A model generated the notes under the pieces. It did not search any database and was not told the DNA's origin. It worked only from the letters and a program-made list of their open reading frames with translations. A stretch of DNA of 64,000 nt from Echinarachnius parma. Taxonomy: Eukaryota > Echinodermata > Echinoidea > Clypeasteroida > Echinarachniidae. The translations under genes were made by a program, and so were the position numbers. The DNA is taken from positions 58,424 through 122,423 of the forward strand of contig JBAMJV010011124.1 of assembly GCA_037951105.1 (NCBI GenBank), written 5' to 3'. Every line of letters starts with the position of its first letter. Within the stretch, counting starts at the first letter, position 1. Shown here in pieces: positions 19,445 to 30,976 of the stretch.

Positions 19445-21650
19445 CGTATAAATGTATTTGTACATCAAATCAATAATGATGCGGTTTCACAGGCAAGAGA
19501 TTTGATAATAAAATGACATAAACATTTGACTAACTTACACTGTTGATTGACATTCCAGCAAAGGCAGCTTGTCAGAAAGAGAACCACAGGACGGTAGGGC
19601 CTCAAGAAAAACTCAAGATTTGGTCCTTTAAACTTTGCACTGAGAATTCTGGAAGTTTACTGCTTTACTACTGGCTGTTTTTTTAACCTCCTTGAAAGAC
19701 TTGGTTGAATGTGCAAAGTTCATGAAAGACGTTGTGTGATGTGTACAGTACTACAGTTCATGTCATATTATGCAGATATCCGATGTTAACATTCCATCTT
19801 TCTGCAAAGAAAAACAAACAAAGAGAAAGATTCTTTCAAAATAGTGGGAAAATGGGAGGCAATATTTCTGCAAGTATTTCCTGGCTGAGAATTGCTTTCT
19901 TGGGGAAAAAAAACAGATAATTGACAAACATAATAATATTCTCTCATATATTCTGACACTGAGGGATATGTAAACCATATATATATATCTGAATTTATTT
20001 CCTTTTCCCCTCTATTACTGTAAACGCCAATATTTTCGAGAATGAGAGGGCAACAGACATTTTAGCGCGTGGTTGATTTTGTGATACGTAATGCAACTTC
20101 ACGTGCAAGCGCAGCAGCGAAAAATGCATGTACGTGTATACAGGGTGCAGTGCATCACAAAATTCACAATCAATACGATGCGAATCAGACCTGGCACTTT
20201 TTTGCGCGCATTTTTCCTTTTTGTTTCAGTCCTTGCAGTCACGTATGTATGTAAGTAGAGGAAATAGATTGAGATGAAGTTCTAGTTCAGGTTAGATCTA
20301 GATAAATTGAGCTTCGACAGCTGCTTTCTTTTTTGCGGTAGCTACATGTACCAGACCACTACTTGATGTCTGCCATGGGACTGCCTGACCGAGTGCATGC
20401 GAATGCCCGCTGAGGCGCTGACAAGATCGTACAAATGACTAGCAATATTTTGGCGCGAAAATAAAACCCTTGCAAAATTAACAGCTTATAAAGTACTAGT
20501 ATATATCATACAAGAATAAAACTATGCATCAACATAACATGTCTTGTAGGGGATACCTACCGGCTACCCCTCCAACAGTCCCTTTAAATGTTGCCGTATT
20601 AGGCCAAATATAGTTTAACATATTTATTTATTCTTATTTTTTTGCAGTGTAAAACACGGTGCTTACACTATAAAAGTGTAAATATGTTCAGTTCTTGTAA
20701 AACAAGGTGCTAACACTAGATATAAAACAATGTTAATATGTTCAGTTCTCGTGTGGCTAACAATTGTCTCTTTTATTTGTAACATTTCATGTATAGCGAA
20801 CACACCCCAGGGATTGCCAAAAATCTCTAATGGCGGCCATCTTGAAAAATAAAAAATAAAAATAAAAAGCCCCTCTTCCTCCTTTTTTAAAAAACATGGA
20901 TGTGAAACATGTTTTGTTTTTTTTAACTCTGACTTAAGTGGAGATCACTGTGGTGCACTTTATTATTGGTCGTGAGACGTTTGAAGAAAAGATCTAATGA
21001 CTTCCTTGTTTAGATTCCTTCTGAGGATGAATTTGCGATAATTACTTTTACGATCCAACAACTAGTCCCCTGCTACAGTCATGGCTGTTGCTTTTCAAGT
21101 ACCTAACCAATTTTAAAGAATAGACATCCAACTTTACTTTAGCTTTATATACTTGTAAGCCTCCACAGTCCACGCTAACTTTTTGAATACTTGCCCGAAC
21201 AGAAAATTTAGTTATAATGTACATGCGGCGTAAATATGGTCATACTACCCAGTATGACCATTTACATTGTAGATGTGTCCAATACCACTAAACATTATTC
21301 AATGAAAACAGTCGACCATGATATTACTATTAGTATTTGGTTAATTGGATAAAGTAAAAGAATGCTGAATATTAATTTTAAGTAAAATGATTACCATATA
21401 CTGCCTGTTTTAGTAACCAGCTACTATTTTAGGAAGCTATGAACAAAATAATAAATCACTCACTTATTTATATACTTAGACTGAGCTATCAATATACTTT
21501 ATTTTTACTTCATGAATCATGGTGTAATCGATCATTGGAAGGCATTCAATCAGGATCTGATAATGCCATGATTGACACTTTATAAAGGCACACATTTTTG
21601 CTTTGTTTTGAATAGTAAATTAGTATTTATTTACTTCATTCATCGATAGT
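19445..21650. other. Intergenic stretch with MITE-like fragments
   Basis: TAAACGCCAATATTTTCG at 20030 and CAATATTTTGGCGCGAAAATA at 20441 are roughly inverted and may bound a worn 430 bp element. A GCGGCCATCTTG word lies at 20831. No supported exon. Confidence 0.4.
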
Positions 21651-22587
21651 TAAAGATAAATAACAGTTTTGGGAAAGTTACAGAAAACATTTATAATTTA
21701 TAATTTATAATTGATCAATGATCAATATTGTTGAATAAGTATCTAAAAATCCGAACCTAACGATGCATTAAATGCAGAAATATCGGAAGAAAATCCAATA
21801 CCCGCCCGTGAAATGTATAAATCCACCGCCCGTTCGCACCTGTCCGCGCCGCTAGCGCTGGACTTGAGTATCGACAACCTGGGGACAAGCCCGTATAGCG
21901 AACGCGCATGGTCAATAATGCACGTAGCGTATGCGCGATTCCGTGTTGGTGATATCTATCCGCAGCGGGACGATTTGATAATTTACCAAATATATCAATT
22001 AGTAGGCGGTTTCCAGGCAAAATTTGTATCATCACCTAATAGTAAAAACATATTCTTTCACATGATTGGTAATAAGAGCTTCCATTTCATTTTTCATTCA
22101 GTAAATTAGTATTTATTTTCTTCATTCATCGATAGTTAAAGATAAATAACAGTTTTGGGAAAGTTACAGAAAACATAATTGATCAAGATTGTTGAATAAG
22201 TATCTAAAAAGGGCTTGTGTGGTAAAATCCGAACCTAACGATACGTTAAATGCAGAAATATCGGAAGAAATCCAATACCCGCCTGTGAAATGTATTTATC
22301 CACCGCCCGTTCGCACCTGTCAGCGCCGCTAGCGCAGGACTGGAGTATCGACAAGCTGGGGACAAGCCTGTATAGCGAACGCACGTGATCAATAATGCAA
22401 GTAGCGTATGCGCGATTCCGTGTTGGTGATATCTATCCACAGCGGAACGATTTGATAGTAGGTTTCCAGGCAAAATTTGTATCATCCCGTATTAGTAAAA
22501 ACATATTCTTTCACATGATTGGTAATAAGAGCTTCCATTTCATTTTTTGAGATGGGGGCGTTTCCAAAACTGGCCCTATACCTTTAA
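21651..22587. mobile_element. MITE with TTAAAG termini and an internal 487 bp tandem duplication
   Basis: Left GTTAAAGATAAATAACAGTTT and right TTCCAAAACTGGCCCTATACCTTTAA are inverted, like the short element at 9751. Between them a GC-richer block (GCGTATGCGCGATTCCGTGT) occurs twice, at about 21613-22099 and 22100-22545. Confidence 0.7.
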
Positions 22588-23010
22588 TACAACATTATGT
22601 TTACAAATAAAACAAATTGATATATTATGTTTGTCAAATTGAAAAATTGGATAATAAATCACACTAAATAATGATGGTAGAATGAAGAATCATTTGTTTA
22701 TATACAAAAAAAATAATCCTATCGGAGAACGGGAACGGGATGGTTCCAAGAATTGGCCCATTCTCGGATAATTTGCGGAAGATGGTGGCGACCCATTTTC
22801 TCCATTAATAATAGAAATTTTGTATGTTTCAAAGTCTATTAAATTGCTATATTTTTCATGACAAATAACAATATCACTGCTTTGGCAAGGGCACATAATT
22901 GTTTGCATTCATATTAAAACAAAATTGACTTCGCCTTCCAGCTTCGATTGTAATGATTGCGGTACGATAACCCGCCAGGTGCTCGGCCGCTAGCACGCAG
23001 CTACGGAGGC
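22588..23010. other. AT-rich then GC-richer upstream stretch
   Basis: AT-rich to about 22900, then a GC-richer segment (CTCGGCCGCTAGCACGC) that could be a promoter for the candidate exon at 23011. No core promoter motif is clear. Confidence 0.3.
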
Positions 23011-23058
23011 ATGGCCGAGCCAGATCTTGCCGCTAGCAGTCCAAGTGATCGAAGTTAC
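23011..23058 (+). CDS. Possible first coding exon of an unrecognised plus-strand gene
   Basis: ATG in a GCATGGCC context opens 16 codons (MAEPDLAASSPSDRSY) up to a GTGAGC donor, leaving in phase 0. The exon at 28672 needs a phase 0 entry, so the two could join directly or through unseen exons. The call rests on splice context alone; the peptide matches no family I know. Confidence 0.25.
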
Positions 23059-25232
23059 GTGAGCCGCGCATTTCTTTATTTTTCGATAGTTGCCAATTTG
23101 CAGACTGCGTAGACTATGTATATAAAACGCACTACTACGCGTAGCTATTCAGCTTGCAAATTGGCAACGACCGAAAACGAGTGCTAACTTCAGCTAACTT
23201 TAATCTCCCCGGCCCTCCATACAGATAACTTCTCGAGTATCTCGGGCATTCGTTTTAACAGATATTTAGCGATATTCAGCGCAGTTATTTTGTTGTTTAT
23301 GCGTTAATTTTTTTTTCCTGTTTAGCTTTCAAATGACATGTGAAATCGTGTAAGTAGAATACAAAATCGTTAAGCATTGTGTAAATCATATAAATTATTT
23401 TTCACAACTTTTTGAATGTCTTAGCGCCCCAGCTAGATCAGCAGTGGCCGAGAGCATGATCATGACCCAGGACCAGACCTAGTTCCACTGATCTCTAGAT
23501 ATGCTTTACGGTTGAATAAGTAAGGGCGGAATGTGTGCTCTGCTACGTTCTGTTGATTTGTATGTAATTCTAGCATATTGACATCGATGAGTTAGAGCCA
23601 ATGATAATAATTACCATGGTAAATGTAGCTGGTCCGTAATCGGGCTCCTGCCCCCAGATAACTATTCAATGTCCCGCCGAGACAAGTCACCCGAGCCGGC
23701 GCTGGGCGTGGAACATGTACATGTATGATGATGAACAAACGATCAAGTTCTAGGTCCAATTTCCTCTGAAAATTTTTACTTTTCGTGCGAAACTGAGTTA
23801 ATTCTGGATAGACTGTGACGATTTTGCCATAAAGATTGGCATCCACCAAAGCATCAATATGTGTAATATTATTGGCATATAAAAAGAGAAATTATAAGCA
23901 TCAAACATTGCATTTTACCAATTACCAGGAACCGGGACGATCAGAGATAATGTTATCACTTTTGAATTCTACTGAGACGGTTCTGAGACTGGATTTTCTC
24001 TTTACCCAACAAGTAACAGTAAAGTCTAAGGAAAACGGAAAAAAGGAAGTGAAAGAAGGGAAAAACCCCTTCTTTCGGATCACAAAACGAAACCAACCAA
24101 CCAAGGTATAACAAAACAATAACAACAATTATTTTGTTTTGCCAAATAATTACAAATACGGTAGCACAAATAACCATTGCGAGCCAAATAAGTTTGGTTG
24201 GTACATGACATGTAGGGCTGTTATTTTGACTTAGTTTATAGTTCAGGTCATTCCATTGTCTTATCCCCCTTCTGGTCATCTTCACCCCCATTCCATCCAC
24301 ATCTGTTTGCATCCTTATTTCTTAATTTGATCAATGTCCATTCATGTCCACTGCTATTGTTTCCCTCTGGCATGCTGGACACTTGTATAGCCTCTCTCCC
24401 CCTCTCTCTCTTTTACTTTTACTTTCTCTATATGTGGACGCCACTTATCTACTCTATTGTGTTTGATCCCCTAATCACCTTTTCACATGCCATCATCATC
24501 TCATCTGTTATTGGTTATTTTGTATTTTTGTAGAATAAGGTTAGTCCATTTTAGATGTGTACGTTCTCATTTGGTTCATTTGCATTTTATATTGTTTGTT
24601 ATTGAGAGTATTTATTTGGCAGTATTGCCTTGAATAAACCAGTGCATATCCAGACTTGATCCGTTCCAGCACGCTTCTTCTGTTCTCATTGGCTTGCCTT
24701 AGACTTAGTTATGTGTTCTACCCTAGCTTTCTGTGGAGAAATACGAGAAGCTCTCACCTGCCGAGGTCGACGACGATGTCGCCGAGGACCACGAAGACCG
24801 ACGCCGACGTCGCTATACCGCGGGCGAGGCGAGAGGGTCGCTAATTCCCACGGGTTCAAACATACATAACAAATACACTATCTACTCCGCTGGATACTCC
24901 ATATCACAGCGCTACTAGTACACTACCTTATAACAAGCCCTAAAATACATCCTAACAAGTCCTACTACCGGTAGACATCACTAACAATTCGTACACACGC
25001 GATATAACTATTAACTGACTGACTACAACTGACTATAAACGGACTGTACTATAAACTATCAACTGGTACTTTCGCTGGTTTCCTGGTTCAACTCCCCGAA
25101 TCATGGCCGACATTAACGCTTTATAGCCGTCCGATCCACGGCGTCGCGCGCATCACTGCATCGCCATGCCCCAGTGCATGCCGTAGCTAGCTACACGCTC
25201 GGCTGCGCTGCAGCGTGACCGTCACGCCCTTA
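23059..25232. other. Intergenic or intronic stretch, no recognised gene
   Basis: Holds an inverted pair GTTGCCAATTTGCA (23089) / TGCAAATTGGCAAC (23155), an AT-rich middle and a GC-rich patch with Arg/Asp-coding open frame at 24733-24918 (61 codons, no family resemblance). AATAAA at 24631 lacks an associated coding exon. Confidence 0.35.
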
Positions 25233-25758
25233 CAAAAAAAAACCATGGTAATACCATGGTTTTCATGGTATTACCATGGTATTACCATGGTACACATGGT
25301 ATTACCATGGTATTACCATGGTACACATGGTAGTACCATGGTACACATGATTATACCATGGTAATACCATGGTAGTACCATGGTACTACCATGTGTACCA
25401 TGGTAGTACCATGGTACACATGGTAGTACCATGGTAGTCATGGTACTACCATGGTACTACCATGTGTACCATGGTACTACCATGGTACTACCATGTGTAC
25501 CATGGTACTACCATGGTACTACCATGTGTACCATGGTACTACCATGGTACTACTATGGCTACCATGGTACTACCATGTGTACCATGGTACTACCATGGTA
25601 CTACTATGGCTACCATGGTACTACCATGGTACTACCATGTGTACCACGGTACTACCATGGTACTACCATGTGTACCACGGTACTACCATGGTACTACCAT
25701 GTGTACCATACTGGTACTTCCATGATAACCACAGGGGCCGCGGAAAGGTTTTGAAAGT

Positions 25759-25793
<35 letters not shown>

Positions 25794-26015
25794 GGGGGGG
25801 GCTGACCTCATTTGGCCTGTTACTATAGTTATTATTTTGTGCTTATGTATTTCTTTGTTTTAAGCCAAAAAGTGGGGGGCTGCAGCCCCCCCCCCCCCCC
25901 CCCCCCCCCCATCCCCCCTCCCGGCTCCGCGGCCCCTGAACCACGACATTTTCATGGTAATACCATAATTAATACCATATGGCACAAATCAGTGACCGAC
26001 AACCCTATGGTATTA
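25233..26015. repeat. CCATGG-type palindromic array 1
   Basis: Dozens of TACCATGGTA-like palindromes. The spacer sense flips midway: GGTAGTACCATGG before about 25400, GGTACTACCATGG after about 25440, so the array as a whole is also an inverted repeat. Broken at its right by a MITE (25732-25938), after which ATGGTAATACC resumes briefly. Open frames here read MVLPWYYH-type repeats and are not genes. Confidence 0.9.
25732..25938. mobile_element. MITE with CAGGGGCCGCGG ends inserted in array 1
   Basis: CAGGGGCCGCGG and CCGCGGCCCCTG are exact inverted ends flanked by AACCA on both sides, a possible 5 bp target duplication. The interior is dominated by long poly-G and poly-C runs around a short unique core. 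Confidence 0.8.
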
Positions 26016-26644
26016 ATTACATTATATTCTATTTCACCATCTGTATTTAATTAGCTATAATAATAGAAATAGGATGCAAATTACATTTCTTATATGTTAT
26101 ACTGTTCTCTGCATATCTCACCAGGCGCGCCAGGCAATCTGCACACTTTCTAGGTACAATATGCATGTACCCCCTCCCCCCCCCCCCCCCCCCCCAGGTT
26201 AGGCAAGTCAGCAATGGTTCTGATTGGCCCAATATTGAGGGACTCATTTGAACAAGCGGCGGCAGCCATTGCTTTATGCAGGCCAAGCAATATGCATACA
26301 ATGAATGGCATGCTGCAGTAAGCTCTGTAGGTACCGTATGCACAGACTGCATGTACACACGCAGTTCTAGCTATCCTAGCTGTGTGTATGACATCCATTG
26401 TGGTGCTACATGCAGTGCAGTGCAATATCCGTTGTAGTGTCTAAAAGAGGTGTAGCTGTACCCTATATATTACAATTCAACAAGCTAGCTGAGGCCAGGG
26501 GAAATGTGTATTATAAGCATGGAGAGTGGAGGACTAGACTTGCAGTTGCATGGACATGATGGAGGATGAATTCAAATTTGAGTAGCATAATTCCCAGAAA
26601 AAACTGTTGGTAAGTATTATATAATTTATGCTTACATGTAGCTT
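26016..26644. other. Intergenic stretch, no supported gene
   Basis: Poly-C run at 26168-26195, TGCAGTGCAGTGCA words near 26410. A GT donor (gtaagt, 26611) follows a short ATG frame at 26519 but no coding unit can be supported. Confidence 0.35.
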
Positions 26645-26745
26645 ACAAATGTGATGTGATGTGACAGTGATGTGATGTGATTGTGATGTGATGTGATGTG
26701 ATGTGATGTGATATGATGTGATATGATGATGTGATGTGATGTGGG
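26645..26745. repeat. (TGTGA)n microsatellite
   Basis: GATGTGATGTGA repeated with occasional changes over about 100 bp. Confidence 0.9.
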
Positions 26746-27304
26746 TGATTTGATGCTAGTAATATATTACTAAACATGCTAAAGAGTCATTCTCTGTCAT
26801 ATGGACTATGGTCATCATGGACATGGTCATTGCAAATGAAAACAATTATGATTGAGTGACATACACATTGGCATCCCATTACTGTAATACATCAAAATGT
26901 CATTCTTTACTCACAGTCACACATCAACGAAATGGCGAAAGTTCTGATGTGGTTATCAGATTTGAGATTATCATTTTATAATTTGAGATATCACCTTCAA
27001 AGACAAAGTCACGTATTGTTTTTATTTGCTGTCCCATATCGCGTATCGTGGTGTTCATTGAAAACAGAACACCTCCAGACTAGTACAGTAGTACTAGTAC
27101 TCCCATTGACAATGCACACATCTCACAATTCTAGTGCGATGTTGGCATCATTTCACAATAGACATATCGGACAATCTACACATCATTTCACTTAAAAACT
27201 TCAGCCTGTGCACATTCTAAGTTTAGCACGCAAGTATCAGGTGTGCGATTTGTCACAACACACACAAACACAAAGTTGTCGCAGGATGCAATTAGTTTAC
27301 TTTA

Positions 27305-27581
27305 GTCAAGCCTCCACACTAAAAAATGTTTCTTCTTGCCCGTTTAGGCAAGCAGAATCATAACTTTTTAAACTTTTACCTGCCCGAAAAGAAAATGTAC
27401 TTGCCCTATTACTTCTAGATGAGATTTATTACACATTAGATTTTCATTATTCTCTCCTAGTTGAGCAAAAATTTAGTTGCCCAGTTGGGCAACCAAACTA
27501 GACCATTTATGAAACTTCTCTTGCCCGACATCAATTTTTACTTGCCCCGGGCAACAGGGCAAGTGGTAGTGTCGAACCCTG
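27305..27581. mobile_element. Probable MITE with CTTGCCCG words
   Basis: Right end GTGGTAGTGTCGAACCCTG and left end AGCCTCCACACTAA pair loosely. The interior repeats TTGCCC/GGGCAA in both senses. A related left end occurs at 21160-21210. Confidence 0.5.
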
Positions 27582-27749
27582 CTTTAGTACAAGTTAACAT
27601 TTCAATAACAATGATTTATCACTGTTATGTAAAAAATTGTAAATGCATGTCTTTACTGTTTGTCTTTTATATGCTGTGCATTTAAAAAAAATAAAATGGT
27701 GAGATACTTATAATATTCTCTTGATTTCTCTTTGTTATACAATGTACAG

Positions 27750-27917
27750 GGATGCACTTTCACCATTGAAAGCACCTCTACATCAGATGATAACGAGAGA
27801 GAAGTCATAATTGCCGTCGAGACGTGTCATAGAGCGGTCAAAGCACAACTTGAGCTGATTATCTGCATGAGAAAGAGAAGCGAGGGGTCAAGCCAAGCGA
27901 CTGAAGTTGAGCCTTAA
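27750..27917 (+). CDS. Possible terminal exon, unrecognised protein
   Basis: After acceptor aatgtacag the frame runs 55 codons (GCTFTIESTSTSDDNEREVI ... SSQATEVEP) to a stop, with phase 0 entry. An AATAAA lies at 28613. Composition looks coding-like, rich in Glu, Ser and Thr, but no family is recognised. It may be an alternative end of the gene that has exons at 28672 and 29436. Confidence 0.3.
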   Translation, partial: GCTFTIESTSTSDDNEREVIIAVETCHRAVKAQLELIICMRKRSEGSSQATEVEP

Positions 27918-28671
27918 ATTCCTGAAAAACAATTGAATGTGAAAACCTCTGTTAATGTATACACGTTAGAGTACATGATAGGTACGGCTGTTCCTTTCGC
28001 CTTCTCCAGCAGGCTGCATGGAAGTCTCCCAGCTGCTCGTTATACAATCATAACTGACACGGTGCCTGATTTACCATTGGGAGCTTGCCTCCAGTCACAG
28101 GCCACAGCGCACCAATAGCTTCAGCGAATCACCCACGTCGAGCGCAATCCATTGTAGCTCGTCTGAACGTACAACTTTTAAAGCACGGCCCATACAACAT
28201 CAAGCGACCCACTGAGCGCTTTGCATGGTCAACGGCTTCGATCAACTTTTCTTCTACTTTGGCCTCCGACAGGGAGCGACCCACTGCCTCTGCCAAGCAC
28301 CACAAATCGTTACCTTCTCTTCTTGACGGCGAACATCAACTCCATTATCACGAGTGTCGATCAGCGTCGACGACGCATACTTAACAAGTTTACAGCTCTT
28401 CAGCCACGACAACAAAGTCTTGCGGAGTGTGTGACTCAACTGGCAATGTAATTTGGAGTGATGAAAATCCTTGTGCCGTGGAAAATCCTGCATGATGCGG
28501 ATTCACGCTGCGCGCTTGGAGGGTTGAGCGCATGTGATGGAAAAATACTGAGTCACATCAAATTGGTAATGACCGGTTTACCCATCGAAGGTTAAGGTCA
28601 CGATAACATGAATACAATAAAGGCGAGAGTACTATGCATGAATTGTAAATTACAATTTTCCTTGCACCTAG
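27918..28671. other. GC-richer unassigned stretch
   Basis: About half G+C from 27980 to 28560, unlike its surroundings, with overlapping short frames on both strands (28221-28451 plus, 28254-28493 minus). Could be a 3' UTR, a decayed retrocopy or an unrecognised exon; no choice can be made from sequence. Confidence 0.3.
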
Positions 28672-28757
28672 CAGAAGAGGACCAGTATAGCTGTTGTGAA
28701 CGCCAGATTAGAACAGGAGTTGGCTAAACTGGTCACACCATATTTGGCCAAAAATTG
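28672..28757 (+). CDS. Candidate internal exon of a small plus-strand gene
   Basis: A strong acceptor (ttttccttgcacctag) and donor (gtaaga) bound 86 nt. Only one frame is open: QKRTSIAVVNARLEQELAKL and then VTPYLAKN, leaving in phase 2. The next exon supplies the third base (TG plus G, Trp). No family recognised. Confidence 0.5.
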
Positions 28758-28774
28758 GTAAGATTGCATTTGAA

Positions 28775-28918
28775 CAGGGATGCCAGTCTTCAGGCAAAAG
28801 CCTGAATTTCAGGCCCTGGGCACCTTCACATTCAGGCTCAATTGTACCATTTTGCATACAAACAAGGTACAAAGACTACATTTTCAGGCTCTCGACTTGC
28901 AGGTCACTGGCATCCCTG
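28775..28918. mobile_element. MITE with CAGGGATGCCAGT termini
   Basis: CAGGGATGCCAGT at the left and ACTGGCATCCCTG at the right are exact inverted repeats; the interior has TTCAGGC/GCCTGAA words. It lies in the intron between the candidate exons. Confidence 0.85.
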
Positions 28919-29435
28919 ATTTGAAGGAGTCTGCTATTTGGTTGCCTAGTCAGTGATAGGTTTTCAGGCCATGGCCAATGGAAAATCATGGAAAATCAGA
29001 TCATGTATCAAAACTGATTGATGCGTGAAGAACATTGATTGTGCAACTTCTTATAAAAAAAGTCCATCCAGTTGAACATGTGTGAATTAAGAAGCAAATA
29101 TTGATTACAATTCCTTGTAAGTATACATGCATGTGTCTGTCTACTTGAGCAGTAGACCTATGTACAATGTACTTTGTCAAGTATTGAGGTGGTAAATGGT
29201 AATCTTCCATGCCTTTTTGGTGGTAAACATTAATGCCATGGCCCAAAGAGGGCTTTATACAGACATACAATTGAACCTACATCTCCCATCTCTCTACCTA
29301 CATGTAATGTTATTTCTATGAAACATGTAGATTGTTCCAATACTGTTTCATTAACTTAGGATTTTTATCATAAGTGATGATTGAGATTCAATCATTTACA
29401 GAGTTTTCTTATTCTTCTAAATAATATATATATAG

Positions 29436-29631
29436 GTTTGAAAGAGTGAAAAATGATCACATGAATACATGCAGTTCATTTTATCCCATACTGCCCATTG
29501 ATTTTGACGACAAATACAAAGCATTCAGAAGCGCTTTTCATGTAATTCATGAATATTTGCAAACCTGGGGGACTTTTGCGAAGGCAAAACCTTGTGAAAA
29601 AGAATGTAAAGCTCTACGTGATATTGGCTAA
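29436..29631 (+). CDS. Candidate terminal exon of the same small gene
   Basis: After acceptor atatatatag, phase 1 base then 64 codons: FERVKNDHMNTCSSFYPILP ... YKAFRSAFHVIHEYLQTWG ... CEKECKALRDIG and a TAA stop. A polyA signal follows 28 bp on. The mix of aromatic and charged residues and Cys spacing look like real protein, but the family is not one I recognise. The phase match with 28672-28757 is the main support. Confidence 0.5.
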
Positions 29632-29658
29632 ATTTTACTTTAATGTTTGATTGTACTC

Positions 29659-29664
29659 AATAAA
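29659..29664 (+). terminator. PolyA signal AATAAA
   Basis: AATAAA 28 bp after the stop of the candidate terminal exon, in an AT-rich context. Confidence 0.5.
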
Positions 29665-29679
29665 AATTGCTGTATTAAT

Positions 29680-30976
29680 ATAAGGTTGTTAAATATTAAA
29701 TAATAATAATTTTTGTAGTTATGTAGGATGCCTGATACAAATGATTTCAAATAACAGGGGAGCCTCATCCTCATTTGTCTTTGTACACTTTTCAAGGGTG
29801 CAAAGACTGATGAAAAACTGCATATAACTGCACATTATTATCTAAGTGTGTATTTTTTTTATCAACGGGTTAAATTTAGCCTGTGTTAAACTTAACCCAT
29901 CACTTTATGGAGAGCCGCAATGCAAATAATGCACAGGTAAATGTGTGCTTGTTGCTACATGTAGATGTGCGCTTATCCTTGTCAAACGCCGTAATGTACA
30001 AAACCTATGATTTAACCATTGCGTGTGACGCATATTTTTTACGCCTACTGGCAAGCAGATTTTTAAAAAGTGTGTAAGAAAACTGACGATTATCGTCGAT
30101 TTTTTCTGATTTATTTCACTATTCATCTATATGATATGGTCTCGTCTCAAGGAAACCTCCATACCACTGCTGTCGAAACCAAATGTAGAATGCGTTTATT
30201 GAATTGATTACAAAATCAAGAAAATGCCAAGGAGACTGGTTGCAAAGCATCAATTACCCGGTTTTCCATAAGACACAGAGTTAAATTAAACCCACTTGTT
30301 CCTTAAAACGACGCAAATGACATGTTTTAGCACCATGCTGAATTTAACCTTTGATAATAATTCCACCCTAACAGTTTGTCCTACTGTACATAGCTCTTTC
30401 AAGTCAAATTTTTCACATGTATTAGTATGTAGGGAAAGTGGGCATTCAAAAAGCTATGAAAGTATCATGCAACATATCATAGAGAGTTCTTTATATTTTT
30501 GTTTGAAATAACTTGCATGAGTGCAGTATGACTTTCAATCCAAACCTTTACAATTGGAACTTCTTCTATTCAATTGTGATGTATGTTTTGTAGAAAATAA
30601 CTCTGATAGATGATGCATGTTTTGCGAATTTCATTTGGAGAACGAAAATTGAAGTACAATCATGTTCATATGTCTTATAAATGTTGGAACTTACCATGAC
30701 GTGTGAATGCACATATATCATCCAGATCTCAAAAGTTTGTTAAACTTGGAAGTATTACAAAATAATGTCCATCTACAGATGTTGCCATTCTAATAAATGT
30801 TTTTAATGCAATGTACACACATTACTAGTATTTCAGTCCTTTCAAACTGTCATGTATAAAGTGCATAATGATGATTTTGGAATGTATTTTGAACATTGTT
30901 GATTGATTGATTGTTTATGTTTTTTGATTGCTTGGTACTGCTGATAGTGTAATTAACAATTGTATGTTCTAAAGAA
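29680..30976. other. Intergenic stretch, nothing recognised
   Basis: AT-rich; no inverted repeat, exon or known repeat family seen. Confidence 0.45.

Noticed and set aside
24733-24918. 61-codon Asp/Arg-rich frame
   Set aside because: Low-complexity GC-rich patch without splice or conservation evidence.
25431-25828. Long overlapping open frames reading MVLPWYYHGTT-type repeats
   Set aside because: They come from the palindromic CCATGG array, are open in all three frames and on both strands, and have no splice or start context.
28221-28493. Open frames on both strands in the GC-richer stretch
   Set aside because: Neither strand has a convincing splice structure or recognisable peptide; left as unassigned.
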